44,990 bases of DNA from Hyphomicrobiales bacterium (GTDB lineage: Bacteria; Pseudomonadota; Alphaproteobacteria; Rhizobiales; Beijerinckiaceae), in NCBI GenBank assembly GCA_947455995.1, contig CANGQA010000011.1, positions 1 to 44,990 on the forward strand. The letters run 5' to 3'. The notes below the pieces were generated by a model. It ran no database searches and had not been told where the DNA came from. It saw only the letters and a list, made by a program, of their open reading frames with translations. This document shows, piece after piece, positions 1 to 9,223 of this stretch. How positions within the stretch are numbered: the first letter of the stretch is position 1; each line of letters begins with the position of its first letter. Both the position numbers and the translations under genes were made by a program.

Positions 1-1663
1 CTGCCAGACCCATGACATTGGAGGTCTTGCCCTGATCCGTACCCATGCCAAGCGTGGTGTAACGCTTGAGATGCTCGACAGAACGATACCCCTCCCGATG
101 CGCCAACACGACATCATCGCTCGTGACATCATGCTGCAAATCAATGAAGGCCTTGCCTTTGCCTGCCACGGTCCAGACCGGACTGCCCTCGTGCAGATCA
201 TCCGAACACGGCAATGCCTCGTACGCACCGGCTTTGAAGCCGCAATCCTCCGCTGCTGCGGCCCCCTGCTGCCATCCTTGGGCCAGCGCCTCTTTGAGCG
301 AGAACGCGCCTGTAACCGCACCGGCGATCCGCATGCCTTGCGGTAATTGTTGCGGGATGAAGCAAGCGCGCCGTTCATCCCAAACCGGCTTGTTGTTGTG
401 GTGGCACGTCAGATGCAAAGCCGGGTTCCAGCCATTGGAAACAGCAACCGCATCGCATTCAATATGCTCCTCATAGCGATCAGTCGCTACCGTAATCCGT
501 TTCAGCCCCTGCGAGCCGCTGGTGTCGACGATCCGTGCGCCGAGCACCACCCGCACATCGAGACTGCGTGCTTTGGCTATCACATCGGCATTCACGGTTT
601 CACGCGCCTCGACAACACAGGTCTCCACACCTGCCGCATGGGCAGCAAAAGCCGTATTCCAGCCTTCATCATGGCTGCAATGGACCACAAGCCTTTTTCC
701 CGCTGCAACGCCATAACGGTTAAGATAGCTCCGTACAGCCGAACCGAGCATTACGCCGGGGCGGTCATTGCCTGCAAAAACCATCGGCCGTTCAATCGCG
801 CCACTCGCCAGCAGGCTTTGTCGTGCAACGATGCGCCACAGGCATTGTCGTGCATGGAAAGCATCGGGCACCACGCCTTCTGGCACCAGCCGTTGCACCA
901 CGCCATAACTTCCCGCGTCATATACGCCAAACACCGTAGCACGCGCCATCATCCGGACATTGGGCAAGGCTGCAAGCTCGGCCAGACAGGTGTCGAGCCA
1001 TTCACTGGCCGTGCCTTTGCCTATCCCGTAGTCCTCCGAAAGCAAACGGCCACCAAAGGCAAAATCATCCTCGCAGACAATGACACGTGCCCCTGTACGT
1101 CCGGCCGCAAGGGCCGCATTCAATCCTGCCGGGCCGGATCCGATCACGAGCAGGTCGCAAAAAAGATTGGCCTGCTCGTAACGGTCGGGGTCAGGCAGAT
1201 TGGAGGCCTTGCCCAACCCTGCCGCCCGCCGGATCAAAGGCTCATAGAGTTTTTCCCATAGTGAAGCGGGCCACATAAAGGTTTTATAATAAAAGCCTGC
1301 GGCCAGAATATCGGACAAGATATTATTGATGCCCATCACATCGAAAGCGAGCGAGGGCCAGCGGTTTTGACTTGTCGCTTGCAGTTGCGCACTCAGTTCG
1401 ACCGTTGTGGCGCGAATATTCGGTTCGGCACGATCCCCCGTTCCCAATGTGACGAGCGCATTGGGCTCCTCGGCGCCGGCGCCAAACAGTCCGCGTGGTC
1501 GATGGTATTTGAACGAACGACCGACCAGATCCACGCCATTCGCCAATAGTGCCGAAGCCAAACTGTCACCTGCCAAGCCTTGAAGGTTCCGGCCATCGAA
1601 TGAAAAATCTAGCCGGGAGGACCGATCGACAATCCCGCCTTTGGCCAGCCGAAACCCGCTCAT
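1..1663 (-). CDS. soxA: Sarcosine oxidase alpha subunit, 3' end cut by window edge
   Basis: This is the large subunit of heterotetrameric sarcosine oxidase, which oxidatively demethylates sarcosine to glycine and passes the methyl group to tetrahydrofolate. The minus frame is open from the ATG at 1661-1663 to the window edge, about 554 codons of a family that usually has about 1000. The N-terminus has the FDGR and GDSLASALLANGV pattern, then the VGRSFKYHRPRG motif of the ferredoxin-like [2Fe-2S]-fold domain typical of the family. A dinucleotide-binding motif, VIGSGPAGLNAALAAG, lies near residue 175. The C-terminal aminomethyltransferase-like half is outside the window. The ATG overlaps the soxD stop codon (ATGA), so translation is probably coupled. 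The partial state is only the window boundary; no frameshift was seen. The soxG gene expected downstream cannot be checked. Confidence 0.93.
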   Translation of the reverse strand, partial: MSGFRLAKGGIVDRSSRLDFSFDGRNLQGLAGDSLASALLANGVDLVGRSFKYHRPRGLFGAGAEEPNALVTLGTGDRAEPNIRATTVELSAQLQATSQNRWPSLAFDVMGINNILSDILAAGFYYKTFMWPASLWEKLYEPLIRRAAGLGKASNLPDPDRYEQANLFCDLLVIGSGPAGLNAALAAGRTGARVIVCEDDFAFGGRLLSEDYGIGKGTASEWLDTCLAELAALPNVRMMARATVFGVYDAGSYGVVQRLVPEGVVPDAFHARQCLWRIVARQSLLASGAIERPMVFAGNDRPGVMLGSAVRSYLNRYGVAAGKRLVVHCSHDEGWNTAFAAHAAGVETCVVEARETVNADVIAKARSLDVRVVLGARIVDTSGSQGLKRITVATDRYEEHIECDAVAVSNGWNPALHLTCHHNNKPVWDERRACFIPQQLPQGMRIAGAVTGAFSLKEALAQGWQQGAAAAEDCGFKAGAYEALPCSDDLHEGSPVWTVAGKGKAFIDLQHDVTSDDVVLAHREGYRSVEHLKRYTTLGMGTDQGKTSNVMGLA

Positions 1664-1914
1664 GATCCGACCCTCTCGTGTCGCGCCGGTGTGACAGTGC
1701 CAAGCGCATGGGTCTGGGTGTGCCGTTCAACGACAAGCCAGGTCCGGCAAACCGTGTGCAACCAATATTCCTTGTGCCATCCAAGCGGATTATCGCGAAG
1801 GTAGACATAATCGGCCATCTCCACATCCGCTTCGGGACGTTTCAGTCCGGCATCTCCGCGATTGATAAATTCTCGGGAATCCCGCTCACCGCAATAAGGG
1901 CATGGAAGACGCAT
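1660..1914 (-). CDS. soxD: Sarcosine oxidase delta subunit
   Basis: This 84-residue protein is the small zinc-binding subunit of heterotetrameric sarcosine oxidase. It starts MRLPCPYCGERDSREF; Cys5 and Cys8 with His53 and Cys56 (in the HTVCRTW segment) match the Cys/His zinc-site pattern of SoxD. The length fits the family, about 85 to 110 residues. It lies 14 bases after soxB and overlaps soxA by four bases, the standard B-D-A order of this operon. The role of SoxD is structural within the complex, as known from the family. Confidence 0.93.
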   Translation of the reverse strand: MRLPCPYCGERDSREFINRGDAGLKRPEADVEMADYVYLRDNPLGWHKEYWLHTVCRTWLVVERHTQTHALGTVTPARHERVGS

Positions 1915-1928
1915 GCGAAAGGCTTTCT

Positions 1929-3179
1929 CTAATGCAAATTGGGCTGGGCACCGACGCCCTTTTCATCGATCAACGCGCCATGGGCAAACCGGTCCAAACG
2001 CAGGCGATCCGCCACCGCATGGGGTTGATCAGTGGCGATCAAATGGGCAAAACAAAAACCCGAACCAGGCGTAGCCTTAAAGCCGCCATAGCACCAACCG
2101 GCATTCAGATAGAGATTGTCGATGGGTGTTTTGTCAATGATCGGCGATCCGTCCATCGACATGTCCATCACCCCGCCCCACGACCGTAACAGCCTTACAC
2201 GTCCAAGGGCGGGCCACAGCGCCATTGCCGATTCCATCACATCCTCGACAACCGGCAGATTGCCGCGCTGGGCATAGGAATTATAACCGTCGATGTCGCC
2301 ACCGAACACCAACCCGCCTTTGTCCGACTGGCTCACATAAAAATGTCCCGCCCCGAATGTGACCACTGTGTCGATCATCGGCTTCAAGGCTTCGGATACG
2401 AAGGCCTGCAAGACATGGCTTTCAATCGGCAGACGCATCCCCGCCATGGCAGCAAGCCGCGAGGAATGTCCAGCTCCCGCCAAAGCCACCTTGCCTGCCC
2501 CGATAAAGCCCCTGGTCGTCTCGAGGCCTACCACCACGCCCCTGTCGACACGCAGGCCCGTGACCTCGCAATGCTGGATAATATCGACGCCGCGTTGATC
2601 CGCCGCCCGGGCATAACCCCAAGCCACCGCATCATGACGCACCGTACCGCCACGTTTTTGCAGCAAGCCGCCTTTGATCGGAAAGCGGGCATTGTCAAAA
2701 TTGAAAAAGGGGACAAATGCCCGCACTTGTTCGGCATCAAGCAATTCGGCGTCCACCCCGTTCAGGCGCATGGCATTGCCGCGTCTGACATAGGCATCGC
2801 GCTGGGCATCGGTATGGCACAGATTCAATACGCCGCGTTGGGATACCATCGCGTTGAAATTAATATCCTGCTCCAGCCCTTCCCACAGTTTGAGTGACAA
2901 TTCATAAAATGCCGTATTGCCGGGTAACAGATAGTTGGAGCGGATGATGGTGGTATTGCGCCCGACATTACCCGACCCCACATAGCCTTTTTCCAAAACG
3001 GCAATGCGGCCGACATCATGATGCTTGGCGAGATAATGGGCGGTAGCCAGACCATGACCGCCGCCACCCACAATCACCACATCATAATGACTGGCAGGCT
3101 CGGGACTGCGCCATGCCGGACTCCAGCGACTTTGGCCGGACAGGGCATTCAGCAACAGACTGGCAAGTGAATAACGCAT
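1929..3179 (-). CDS. soxB: Sarcosine oxidase beta subunit
   Basis: This 416-residue flavoprotein subunit carries the amine-oxidising site of heterotetrameric sarcosine oxidase. A Rossmann motif for FAD (VVIVGGGGHGLATAHYL) spans about residues 34-50. The segment GGTVRHDAVAWGYA holds His182, at the position expected for the histidine that binds FMN covalently in this subunit (family knowledge; the exact alignment was not run). The start ATG is at 3177-3179 with an AAGG element upstream. Length and motifs are normal for SoxB. The gene follows the dimethylglycine dehydrogenase-like gene by 61 bases and precedes soxD by 14 bases, so all four genes probably form one transcript for successive demethylation of dimethylglycine and sarcosine. 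Confidence 0.95.
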   Translation of the reverse strand: MRYSLASLLLNALSGQSRWSPAWRSPEPASHYDVVIVGGGGHGLATAHYLAKHHDVGRIAVLEKGYVGSGNVGRNTTIIRSNYLLPGNTAFYELSLKLWEGLEQDINFNAMVSQRGVLNLCHTDAQRDAYVRRGNAMRLNGVDAELLDAEQVRAFVPFFNFDNARFPIKGGLLQKRGGTVRHDAVAWGYARAADQRGVDIIQHCEVTGLRVDRGVVVGLETTRGFIGAGKVALAGAGHSSRLAAMAGMRLPIESHVLQAFVSEALKPMIDTVVTFGAGHFYVSQSDKGGLVFGGDIDGYNSYAQRGNLPVVEDVMESAMALWPALGRVRLLRSWGGVMDMSMDGSPIIDKTPIDNLYLNAGWCYGGFKATPGSGFCFAHLIATDQPHAVADRLRLDRFAHGALIDEKGVGAQPNLH

Positions 3180-3240
3180 GAGATGACCTTAAACCGTCCG
3201 CCGACAAATTCCATCCATAATCGATGAAACAACCACGCGA

Positions 3241-5676
3241 TCATATCCGCATTTTAAGCCCTTTGGGATCGTAAATCGGCTCTGACTGCACAACAGCCGG
3301 ACGGCGCTCGCCCAGAATTTCGACCTCCCACACTGAGTGATCCGTTCCCTTTTGCACATGCTCACTGGTGACATAGCCGGTCGCAACCGAGCATTGGCTA
3401 AAGTGGCAATAGCCGCCCGAGGTGATCCAACCGACAACCGCACCGTCTTTCCAGACCGCCTCATCACCCAAAGCATCGGCATCCAGCGCGTCGATGATCA
3501 GGTTGATCCTTTGCCGCTTCGGACCCTGTTGCTGCTCTAGAGCGGCAGAACTACGGCCGATGAAATCGGGTTTTGCGAGATCAACAAACCGTCCCAACCC
3601 TGCCTCAAACGGTCCGTAAATCGGCCGGTACTCGCGCGCCCACGTGCCGAAAAATTTCTCGCGTGCCAGCGACAGCAAAGCCCTGCTGCCGAATGGTGTC
3701 ATGGCATGGCTCTGGCCAGCCTTCCACAAAGCCTCGAATACAGCGACCTGCTGATCGGGGCGCATCCACAATTCATATCCGGTTTCCCCGGTAAAGCTGA
3801 CCCGCCCCACCATGACCTGATGAAGGCCCACCATCATGGAAGGCCGAAAATCCATAAACCGGAACGCCTCGTTCGAGACATCCTCGTCGGTCAGTGCAGC
3901 CAATACCTCGCGGGCTTTGGGACCGGCAATGCCAATACCGACCAGATCAAGCCCGAACGCCCGCAAGACAACTGTTCCTGCCTCTGGCAAATGGTGTTGG
4001 AACCAGCGCATGTGGTATTTTTCAGCAGCCCCGGCACCAAACACCATGAAACGGTCTTGAGCCAATCTCGCCACCGTAAAATCGCCGATCAGCTTGCCTG
4101 CATGGTTGAGCATCGGCGACAGAGCCATCCGACCAATCGGCGGCAGCTTGTTAGCGAGCATCTTGGAGAGCCAATTCTCTGCTCCTTCGCCGCTCACCTC
4201 GTATTTGGCGAAGGTCGAGGTATCGGAAATTCCCACCCCCGTGCGCACCGCATTGACCTCGGCCTTGACAGCGTTGAAATCGCTGGAGCGATGGAATGAA
4301 AACGCATCCTTGGTGCCATCGGGAGAGAACCACAACGGGGTTTCCATGCCCCAGGCCTCGCCCATAACCGCACCAAGGCCCAACCAGCGGTGATAGAGTG
4401 GCGTGGTCCGTAAAGGACGGCCGGCTTCCAGCTCCTCATTGGGAAAACGAACACGGAACCGTCGTCCATAATTCTCAACGACCTTGGCATGGGTATAGGA
4501 CGGTGTGGCCCAATCGCCATAGCGCGCCACATCCATTGCCCAGACATCGAAACCCGGATCGCCATCAACCATCCAGTTCGATAGCGCCAGGCCGACACCA
4601 CCACCTTGTGAAAAACCAGCCATCACACCGCAAGCCACCCAATAATTCGGCAAGCCGTTGACAGGACCCACCAGCGGATTGCCATCGGGTGCGAAGGTAA
4701 AGGGACCGTTGATCACCTGTTTGATACCCGCAGTCTTGAAAGCCGGGAAATGGGTGAATCCGACTTCCAGATTATCGGCAATCCGTTCCAGATCATTGGG
4801 CAGCAAAGTCGGCCCGAAATCCCACGGCGTCTGCTTCGGGCTCCAGGGGACGCCGTGGCGTTCATAGGTGCCCAGCAACATGCCGCCACGCTCTTGCCGC
4901 ATATAGATTTCACCATCGAAATCGACCGCATGCAGCACCATCTTGCCGGTCGAAGCATTGATTTCCGCCACTTCGGGCATATCCTCGGTGATCAGATATT
5001 GATGCTCCATTGCAAGAATAGGCAATTCCAGGCCCACCATGCGCCCGACCTCGCGCGCCCATAGACCACCGCAATTGATCACATGCTCGCAGATAATGCT
5101 GCCCTTGTCGGTGTCCACCCGCCATTGGCCGTCGGGCTGCAACACCGTCCCCAGCACCCGCGTCTGGGTGTGGACGGATGCCCCCGCTTTGCGCGCCGCA
5201 CCGGCGAAAGCATAGGTGGTTCCGTTGGGGTCGACATGACCTTGTATCGGATCATACATCGCCCCGACAAACTGGGTCTTGTCGATCAGCGGCAGCAGGC
5301 GTTCGGCCTCGTCAAGTGACACCAGTTCCAGTTGCATACCCATATAACGGCCTTTGGAATGGATGTTTTTGAGCCATTCCCACCGCGCCTCGGTGGCAGC
5401 CAACATCAGACCCTCTGTCATGTGCAACCCGACAGACTGGCCGGAAATGGTCTCGATCTCCTGATAGAGATTGATGGAATATTGCTGCAATTTCGAGACA
5501 TTGGGATCACCGTTGACGGTATGCATCCCGCCTGCCGCATGCCATGTCGAACCCGATGTGAGTTCGAGCCGCTCGATCAGCGCCACATCATGCCAGCCCT
5601 TTTTGGTCAGGTGGTAGAGCACGCTTGCCCCCACCACACCACCACCGATCACCACCGCCCGATAATGGCTTTTCAT
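3241..5676 (-). CDS. Dimethylglycine/sarcosine dehydrogenase-like FAD-GcvT fusion protein
   Basis: The 811-residue protein fuses an N-terminal D-amino-acid-oxidase-type FAD domain to a C-terminal aminomethyltransferase (GcvT) domain, the layout of mitochondrial dimethylglycine and sarcosine dehydrogenases. The nucleotide-binding motif GGGVVGASVL is at residues 11-20. The SGSTWHAAGG motif at 41-50 holds His46, equivalent to the histidine that binds FAD covalently in that family. From about residue 430 the sequence reads as a folate-binding GcvT module (GDFTVARL, then a TGETGYELW segment). It should demethylate dimethylglycine, or a related N-methyl amine, and load the C1 unit onto tetrahydrofolate. 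Its place as first gene before soxBDA suggests that it feeds sarcosine to the oxidase. The exact substrate cannot be settled by sequence. An AAAGAG sequence precedes the ATG. Confidence 0.88.
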   Translation of the reverse strand: MKSHYRAVVIGGGVVGASVLYHLTKKGWHDVALIERLELTSGSTWHAAGGMHTVNGDPNVSKLQQYSINLYQEIETISGQSVGLHMTEGLMLAATEARWEWLKNIHSKGRYMGMQLELVSLDEAERLLPLIDKTQFVGAMYDPIQGHVDPNGTTYAFAGAARKAGASVHTQTRVLGTVLQPDGQWRVDTDKGSIICEHVINCGGLWAREVGRMVGLELPILAMEHQYLITEDMPEVAEINASTGKMVLHAVDFDGEIYMRQERGGMLLGTYERHGVPWSPKQTPWDFGPTLLPNDLERIADNLEVGFTHFPAFKTAGIKQVINGPFTFAPDGNPLVGPVNGLPNYWVACGVMAGFSQGGGVGLALSNWMVDGDPGFDVWAMDVARYGDWATPSYTHAKVVENYGRRFRVRFPNEELEAGRPLRTTPLYHRWLGLGAVMGEAWGMETPLWFSPDGTKDAFSFHRSSDFNAVKAEVNAVRTGVGISDTSTFAKYEVSGEGAENWLSKMLANKLPPIGRMALSPMLNHAGKLIGDFTVARLAQDRFMVFGAGAAEKYHMRWFQHHLPEAGTVVLRAFGLDLVGIGIAGPKAREVLAALTDEDVSNEAFRFMDFRPSMMVGLHQVMVGRVSFTGETGYELWMRPDQQVAVFEALWKAGQSHAMTPFGSRALLSLAREKFFGTWAREYRPIYGPFEAGLGRFVDLAKPDFIGRSSAALEQQQGPKRQRINLIIDALDADALGDEAVWKDGAVVGWITSGGYCHFSQCSVATGYVTSEHVQKGTDHSVWEVEILGERRPAVVQSEPIYDPKGLKMRI

Positions 5677-5813
5677 CTCTTTTAAATCCGCCCTGATACA
5701 CCCATCCTCGACTGCCCATCATCATTGCCTTCGCAACCGCCGATGTCAAAGAGCGGTTGTATCCAACGGCAAGATCGGTCAGATTGTCGCATCATAAATC
5801 AGGGAATATCGGC

Positions 5814-6500
5814 ATGGCTTTGTTGGGCAAGGGTGTTTTGGCAATTTGGAACGGGATGACCCCCGGTTTCGAGGAAGAATTTACCCGCTGGCATGTGCAA
5901 GAGCACATTCCCGAGCGCGTCGGACTGCCCGGTTTCGAGCGCGGCCGACGCTATATTGCGGTTGATGGCCATCCGCAATTTTTCAATTTCTATGAAACCC
6001 AAACCGTCGCCGATCTTGAATCACCTGCCTATAAAGAGCGGCTCAACAATCCGACACCGTGGACGCTCGCCACCGTCAAACAATTCACCGACACGTCGCG
6101 CACACTATGCAATGTCGCCCTCACACGCGGGCGCGGCGAAGGCGTATTTATCGAGACCATCGAGCTTGAGACCACCAAAGGCGATGACGTGTTCACCGCC
6201 ACCTTCGAATCCGCCCTTGACCATCTGGCGGGTCTGGACGGCGTGGTCGGCCTGCATCTGTTGCGCGGGCAGATCGGGCAGGACCAGACCATGACCGAGG
6301 AAAAGAAATTGCGCGGCGCGCCCGACCGCGAGGTCGCATGGCTGCTGCTGATCGAAACCATCGATCCCGAACCCATGATCGTGATCCGCGAACATGCGCT
6401 GACCGACGCCTTCCTGACCCAGATCGGATCGACCAAAATCAAACGCGGGATTTACCGCCTGCAATATAGTCTTGGAAAGACAGAGCTGTTGCGGGGATGA
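5814..6500 (+). CDS. Conserved protein of unknown function, DUF4286/EthD-like alpha-beta barrel
   Basis: The 228-residue product has no signal peptide or membrane segment. A run near the N-terminus, WHVQEHIPERVGLPGF (residues 26-41), resembles the WHxxEHIPER signature of small dimeric alpha/beta-barrel proteins often labelled DUF4286. The protein is about twice the size of a single such domain, so a second ferredoxin-like repeat may occupy the C-terminal half. I chose the ATG at 5814 because an AGGGA element lies about eight bases upstream; an in-frame TTG at 5757 would add 19 atypical residues. The gene diverges from the dimethylglycine dehydrogenase-soxBDA operon across 137 bases, which hints at a shared regulatory region and a role near methylamine metabolism. 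That link is inference. Confidence 0.72.
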   Translation: MALLGKGVLAIWNGMTPGFEEEFTRWHVQEHIPERVGLPGFERGRRYIAVDGHPQFFNFYETQTVADLESPAYKERLNNPTPWTLATVKQFTDTSRTLCNVALTRGRGEGVFIETIELETTKGDDVFTATFESALDHLAGLDGVVGLHLLRGQIGQDQTMTEEKKLRGAPDREVAWLLLIETIDPEPMIVIREHALTDAFLTQIGSTKIKRGIYRLQYSLGKTELLRG

Positions 6501-6677
6501 TTGTCGCCAAGGCATGTTTGAATTTGGCCTTTATTGACCAGCCCGTCTTGCGCCTTGCAGGGCTGCCCTGCTTCCCGTTCGCGGCAAATCGGCCCTTAAG
6601 GCTTGAGCCGGTGACATTATCCGTGCCAATAATCGGATGAAACGCTGTTAATCCGCTTTGTTGACCCGATTGGCCTG

Positions 6678-7877
6678 ATGTCTCTGATCCACACACCACT
6701 TCTGGCGCGGTTGCAAAGCGAGGCGTGGCGCACGGCGGCGTTTATTGTGCTGTTCACCTGCGATGCGGTGTCCCGCGCGATGCTGCTGTCGGTGGTGCCG
6801 TTGCAGGCCTATGAACTCTTGGGCGAGGCACGCAAGGTCAGTCTGGTCTATTTCTTTGTCGCCTTTACCGGCCTGTTCACCATTCTGATCATTCCAACGC
6901 TACTCAAAGGCTTGAACCGCCGGATTGCCACCTGTCTGGCGCTGGGCGCGCAGATCGGCAGCGTCGCTTTGCTGGCTTCTCACACCACCACGGGACTGGT
7001 CTGCGGTTTGATCTTGCAGGCTTTGGCCTATGCTTCGATGGATGTGATGCTGAGCCTTTATATGCTCGACCATATACCCCGCCGCGAGCTGAACCTGTTC
7101 GAGCCCAAGCGCATGATGATTGCCGGTGGCTCCTATGCCATTTCACCATGGATCGGCGTTGCGCTGCACCAGAATGTTGCACAATGGACCACCTATGCGG
7201 TGGCGGCCATGGCCTCGCTGACCTTGATGACGGTGTTTCTGGCTATGCAGTTGCAACCAAGCCAGACCATGACCTCCAATACTGTAGCAGGCACCAATCC
7301 GGTCAAATTGGCAGGGCGGTTTATCAGCCAGCCCCGTTTGCTGCTGTCATGGATTTTGGCGTTCGGTCGCAATGGCTGGTGGGTGGTCTTTTTTATCTAT
7401 ATTCCGATTTATGTCACCAGCGTCGGCTATTCTCCGGCGGTTGGCGGTGCGATTGTGACCATCGGCATGTTGCCGCTGATCCTGACACCCAAATGGAGCA
7501 GACTGGGCCGGCGCTTCGGGATCCGGAATCTACTCAGCCTTGCCTATGGCATGGCGGGAACCGGCAGTATTCTGGCTGCGATTGCCGCCTCTCTGGATAT
7601 GCCGCAAACCAGCATCGGCCTGTTTTGTCTGGCGGCCTTGTTTGCCTGCATGATTGATGGCGCAGGCAATGTGCCCTTCCTGCGGGCGGTGCGCCATTAT
7701 GACCGCACCGCGATGACTTCGATTTTCATGACCTTCCGCCATATCAGTCCGATTGTCATTCCCGGCATCATGGCCTTTGTTCTGTCTTTTCTGCCCCTGC
7801 CCTTTGTCTTTGTGACCAGTGGAGTCCTGACACTGACCATGGCAGTGTTTTCGCGCTTTTTGCCACGCAGGCTGTAA
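6678..7877 (+). CDS. MFS-type transporter
   Basis: This 399-residue, strongly hydrophobic protein has about twelve predicted membrane segments in two bundles, the major facilitator layout. The first helices are around residues 17-80, a central hydrophilic stretch (LQPSQTMTSNTVAGTNPVK) lies near 187-205, and the second bundle follows to the C-terminus. A basic loop with RLGRRFGIRNLL sits near residue 280, in the place of the second-half MFS loop 8/9 motif. The substrate is not recognisable. The gene follows the DUF4286-like gene by 177 bases and ends at a strong hairpin shared with the convergent binding-protein gene. Position suggests, but does not prove, a function linked to the neighbouring methylated-amine genes. 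The ATG has no clear Shine-Dalgarno sequence. Confidence 0.85.
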   Translation: MSLIHTPLLARLQSEAWRTAAFIVLFTCDAVSRAMLLSVVPLQAYELLGEARKVSLVYFFVAFTGLFTILIIPTLLKGLNRRIATCLALGAQIGSVALLASHTTTGLVCGLILQALAYASMDVMLSLYMLDHIPRRELNLFEPKRMMIAGGSYAISPWIGVALHQNVAQWTTYAVAAMASLTLMTVFLAMQLQPSQTMTSNTVAGTNPVKLAGRFISQPRLLLSWILAFGRNGWWVVFFIYIPIYVTSVGYSPAVGGAIVTIGMLPLILTPKWSRLGRRFGIRNLLSLAYGMAGTGSILAAIAASLDMPQTSIGLFCLAALFACMIDGAGNVPFLRAVRHYDRTAMTSIFMTFRHISPIVIPGIMAFVLSFLPLPFVFVTSGVLTLTMAVFSRFLPRRL

Positions 7878-7884
7878 TAAAAAA

Positions 7885-7915
7885 ACCTGCCGGATTGCTC
7901 CGGCAGGTCTGTTTT
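7885..7915. terminator. Bidirectional terminator between MFS gene and binding-protein gene
   Basis: A perfect 10-base-pair stem (7885-7894 with 7899-7908, loop TTGC) is preceded by an A-run and followed by TCTGTTTT. It lies eight bases after the stop of the plus-strand transporter and before the stop of the minus-strand gene, so it can end transcription from both sides. Confidence 0.85.
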
Positions 7916-7934
7916 CGCATCAATCCCTCAAGGA

Positions 7935-9182
7935 TCAATTTTCGAGGTTCTTTGCAGGTGGATAATCGCGGGAATAAACCGGATTGGCCAAAAATTCCTT
8001 CGGATTATAGGTCCAGAACTGCGACAGATTTTCATAGGTCTTGACCACGGAATTGACCAGACGGCCTTCCTTGCGCACAACCTTGCGGATGTAGACATTG
8101 CCGACGACATTGCCATATTCGTCAAACGATACCGGACCGCGGCAGGTCTCAACCTTGGTGGCGCGCAGGGCTTTCATCAAAGCGTTCTTGTCTTCGACAT
8201 TGCCATTGATCGCCTTGATGGCTGCTTCCAGAATCGCACCATTGGCATAGGTTGCCGCACCGTAGAAGCCGGGATCATAGCCTGCTTCCTTGCGGAAGTT
8301 GGCAGCGAACTGCTTGTTGATCGGGTTATCGAGTTCGGCCGAATACCAGCAGGATGTGACGGTGCCGAGGGCTTCGTCACCCATGTTGCGCAGCACTGAT
8401 TCATCGAGATGGGTCATACCGCCGACGATCGGCAATTTGTCTTTCAGACCATATTCGACAAACTGACGGGTAAAGCGGAAACCGTTAGACCCTTCAAATG
8501 ACGAGAAGATCGCGTCAGCCTTCAAGTTCAGCTGGGCAATATAGGTGGCATAATCAGGAACGGTCAGCGGAGCCCAGAGCTTCTGGACGATCTTGCCGCC
8601 GTTTTCTTCAAACACGCGCTGGAAGCCGGCGCACATTTCATGACCATAGGCGGTGTCGGAACCGATAGTGATCATCTTCTTGTATTTAAGCTCCTTGGCG
8701 CAATAATCGGCCAGCGGGCTCGAGCATTGCGACGAGGTCGAGGTTGCACGCACAAACCAAGGATTCGGCTTGCGCTGGGTCATGTCTTCGGCTGCAGCCA
8801 CCGACAGGGTTGGCACGCCTTTTTCAGCAATATAGTCCTGAATGGCCAGCGCTTCGAACGCCGCTAACGGACCAATATAGCAATGAACCTTATCGCGCTC
8901 GAGCAGCTCTTGTGCCTTGGTGCGAGTCTGTTGCGGATTGCTGGCCGTATCAGCCGAGAAGATTTCGACCTTGCGGCCGGCAATCATATTGTTGCGCTCT
9001 TTCATATACATGAGAAGACCGCGTTCCATATCGAGACCACCGGAAGCCAGCGGACCGGTTTTAACGGTCAGAAGGCCGATGCGGATGGGCTCCGAGGACT
9101 GGGCGTTGACACGCGTGCCAACCAGCGAAGCCAGACCGGCCGTCGCTGCCCCTTGAACCAAAGTACGCCGAGAAAGTGTCAT
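7935..9182 (-). CDS. Tat-exported ABC transporter substrate-binding protein, Leu/Ile/Val type
   Basis: This 415-residue periplasmic binding protein belongs to the type I (LivK-like, Peripla_BP_6) fold. The N-terminus carries a twin-arginine signal (SRRTLVQ at residues 4-10, then a hydrophobic stretch and a likely cut near VNAQ at 25-28). The mature part begins with PIRIGLLTVKTGPLASGG, typical of the class, and later has a VGGMTHLDE segment near the ligand hinge. Such proteins deliver amino acids, amides, urea or aromatic acids to an ABC permease. No permease or ATPase gene is in the window, so it is an orphan here. A strong AGGAGGA ribosome site precedes the ATG. It lies 41 bases after a CocE/NonD hydrolase gene on the same strand and is probably co-transcribed with it, perhaps binding that enzyme's product or substrate. 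Confidence 0.9.
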   Translation of the reverse strand: MTLSRRTLVQGAATAGLASLVGTRVNAQSSEPIRIGLLTVKTGPLASGGLDMERGLLMYMKERNNMIAGRKVEIFSADTASNPQQTRTKAQELLERDKVHCYIGPLAAFEALAIQDYIAEKGVPTLSVAAAEDMTQRKPNPWFVRATSTSSQCSSPLADYCAKELKYKKMITIGSDTAYGHEMCAGFQRVFEENGGKIVQKLWAPLTVPDYATYIAQLNLKADAIFSSFEGSNGFRFTRQFVEYGLKDKLPIVGGMTHLDESVLRNMGDEALGTVTSCWYSAELDNPINKQFAANFRKEAGYDPGFYGAATYANGAILEAAIKAINGNVEDKNALMKALRATKVETCRGPVSFDEYGNVVGNVYIRKVVRKEGRLVNSVVKTYENLSQFWTYNPKEFLANPVYSRDYPPAKNLEN

Positions 9183-9223
9183 AGTCGTTCCTCCTGTTGC
9201 AGTTTATTAAAGTCGTTGTTCGT

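Noticed and set aside
347-1261. 304-codon plus-strand open frame
   Set aside because: It is antisense to soxA, whose minus frame has clear family motifs; the plus translation has no recognisable domain and is rich in Cys, His and Arg as shadow frames are.
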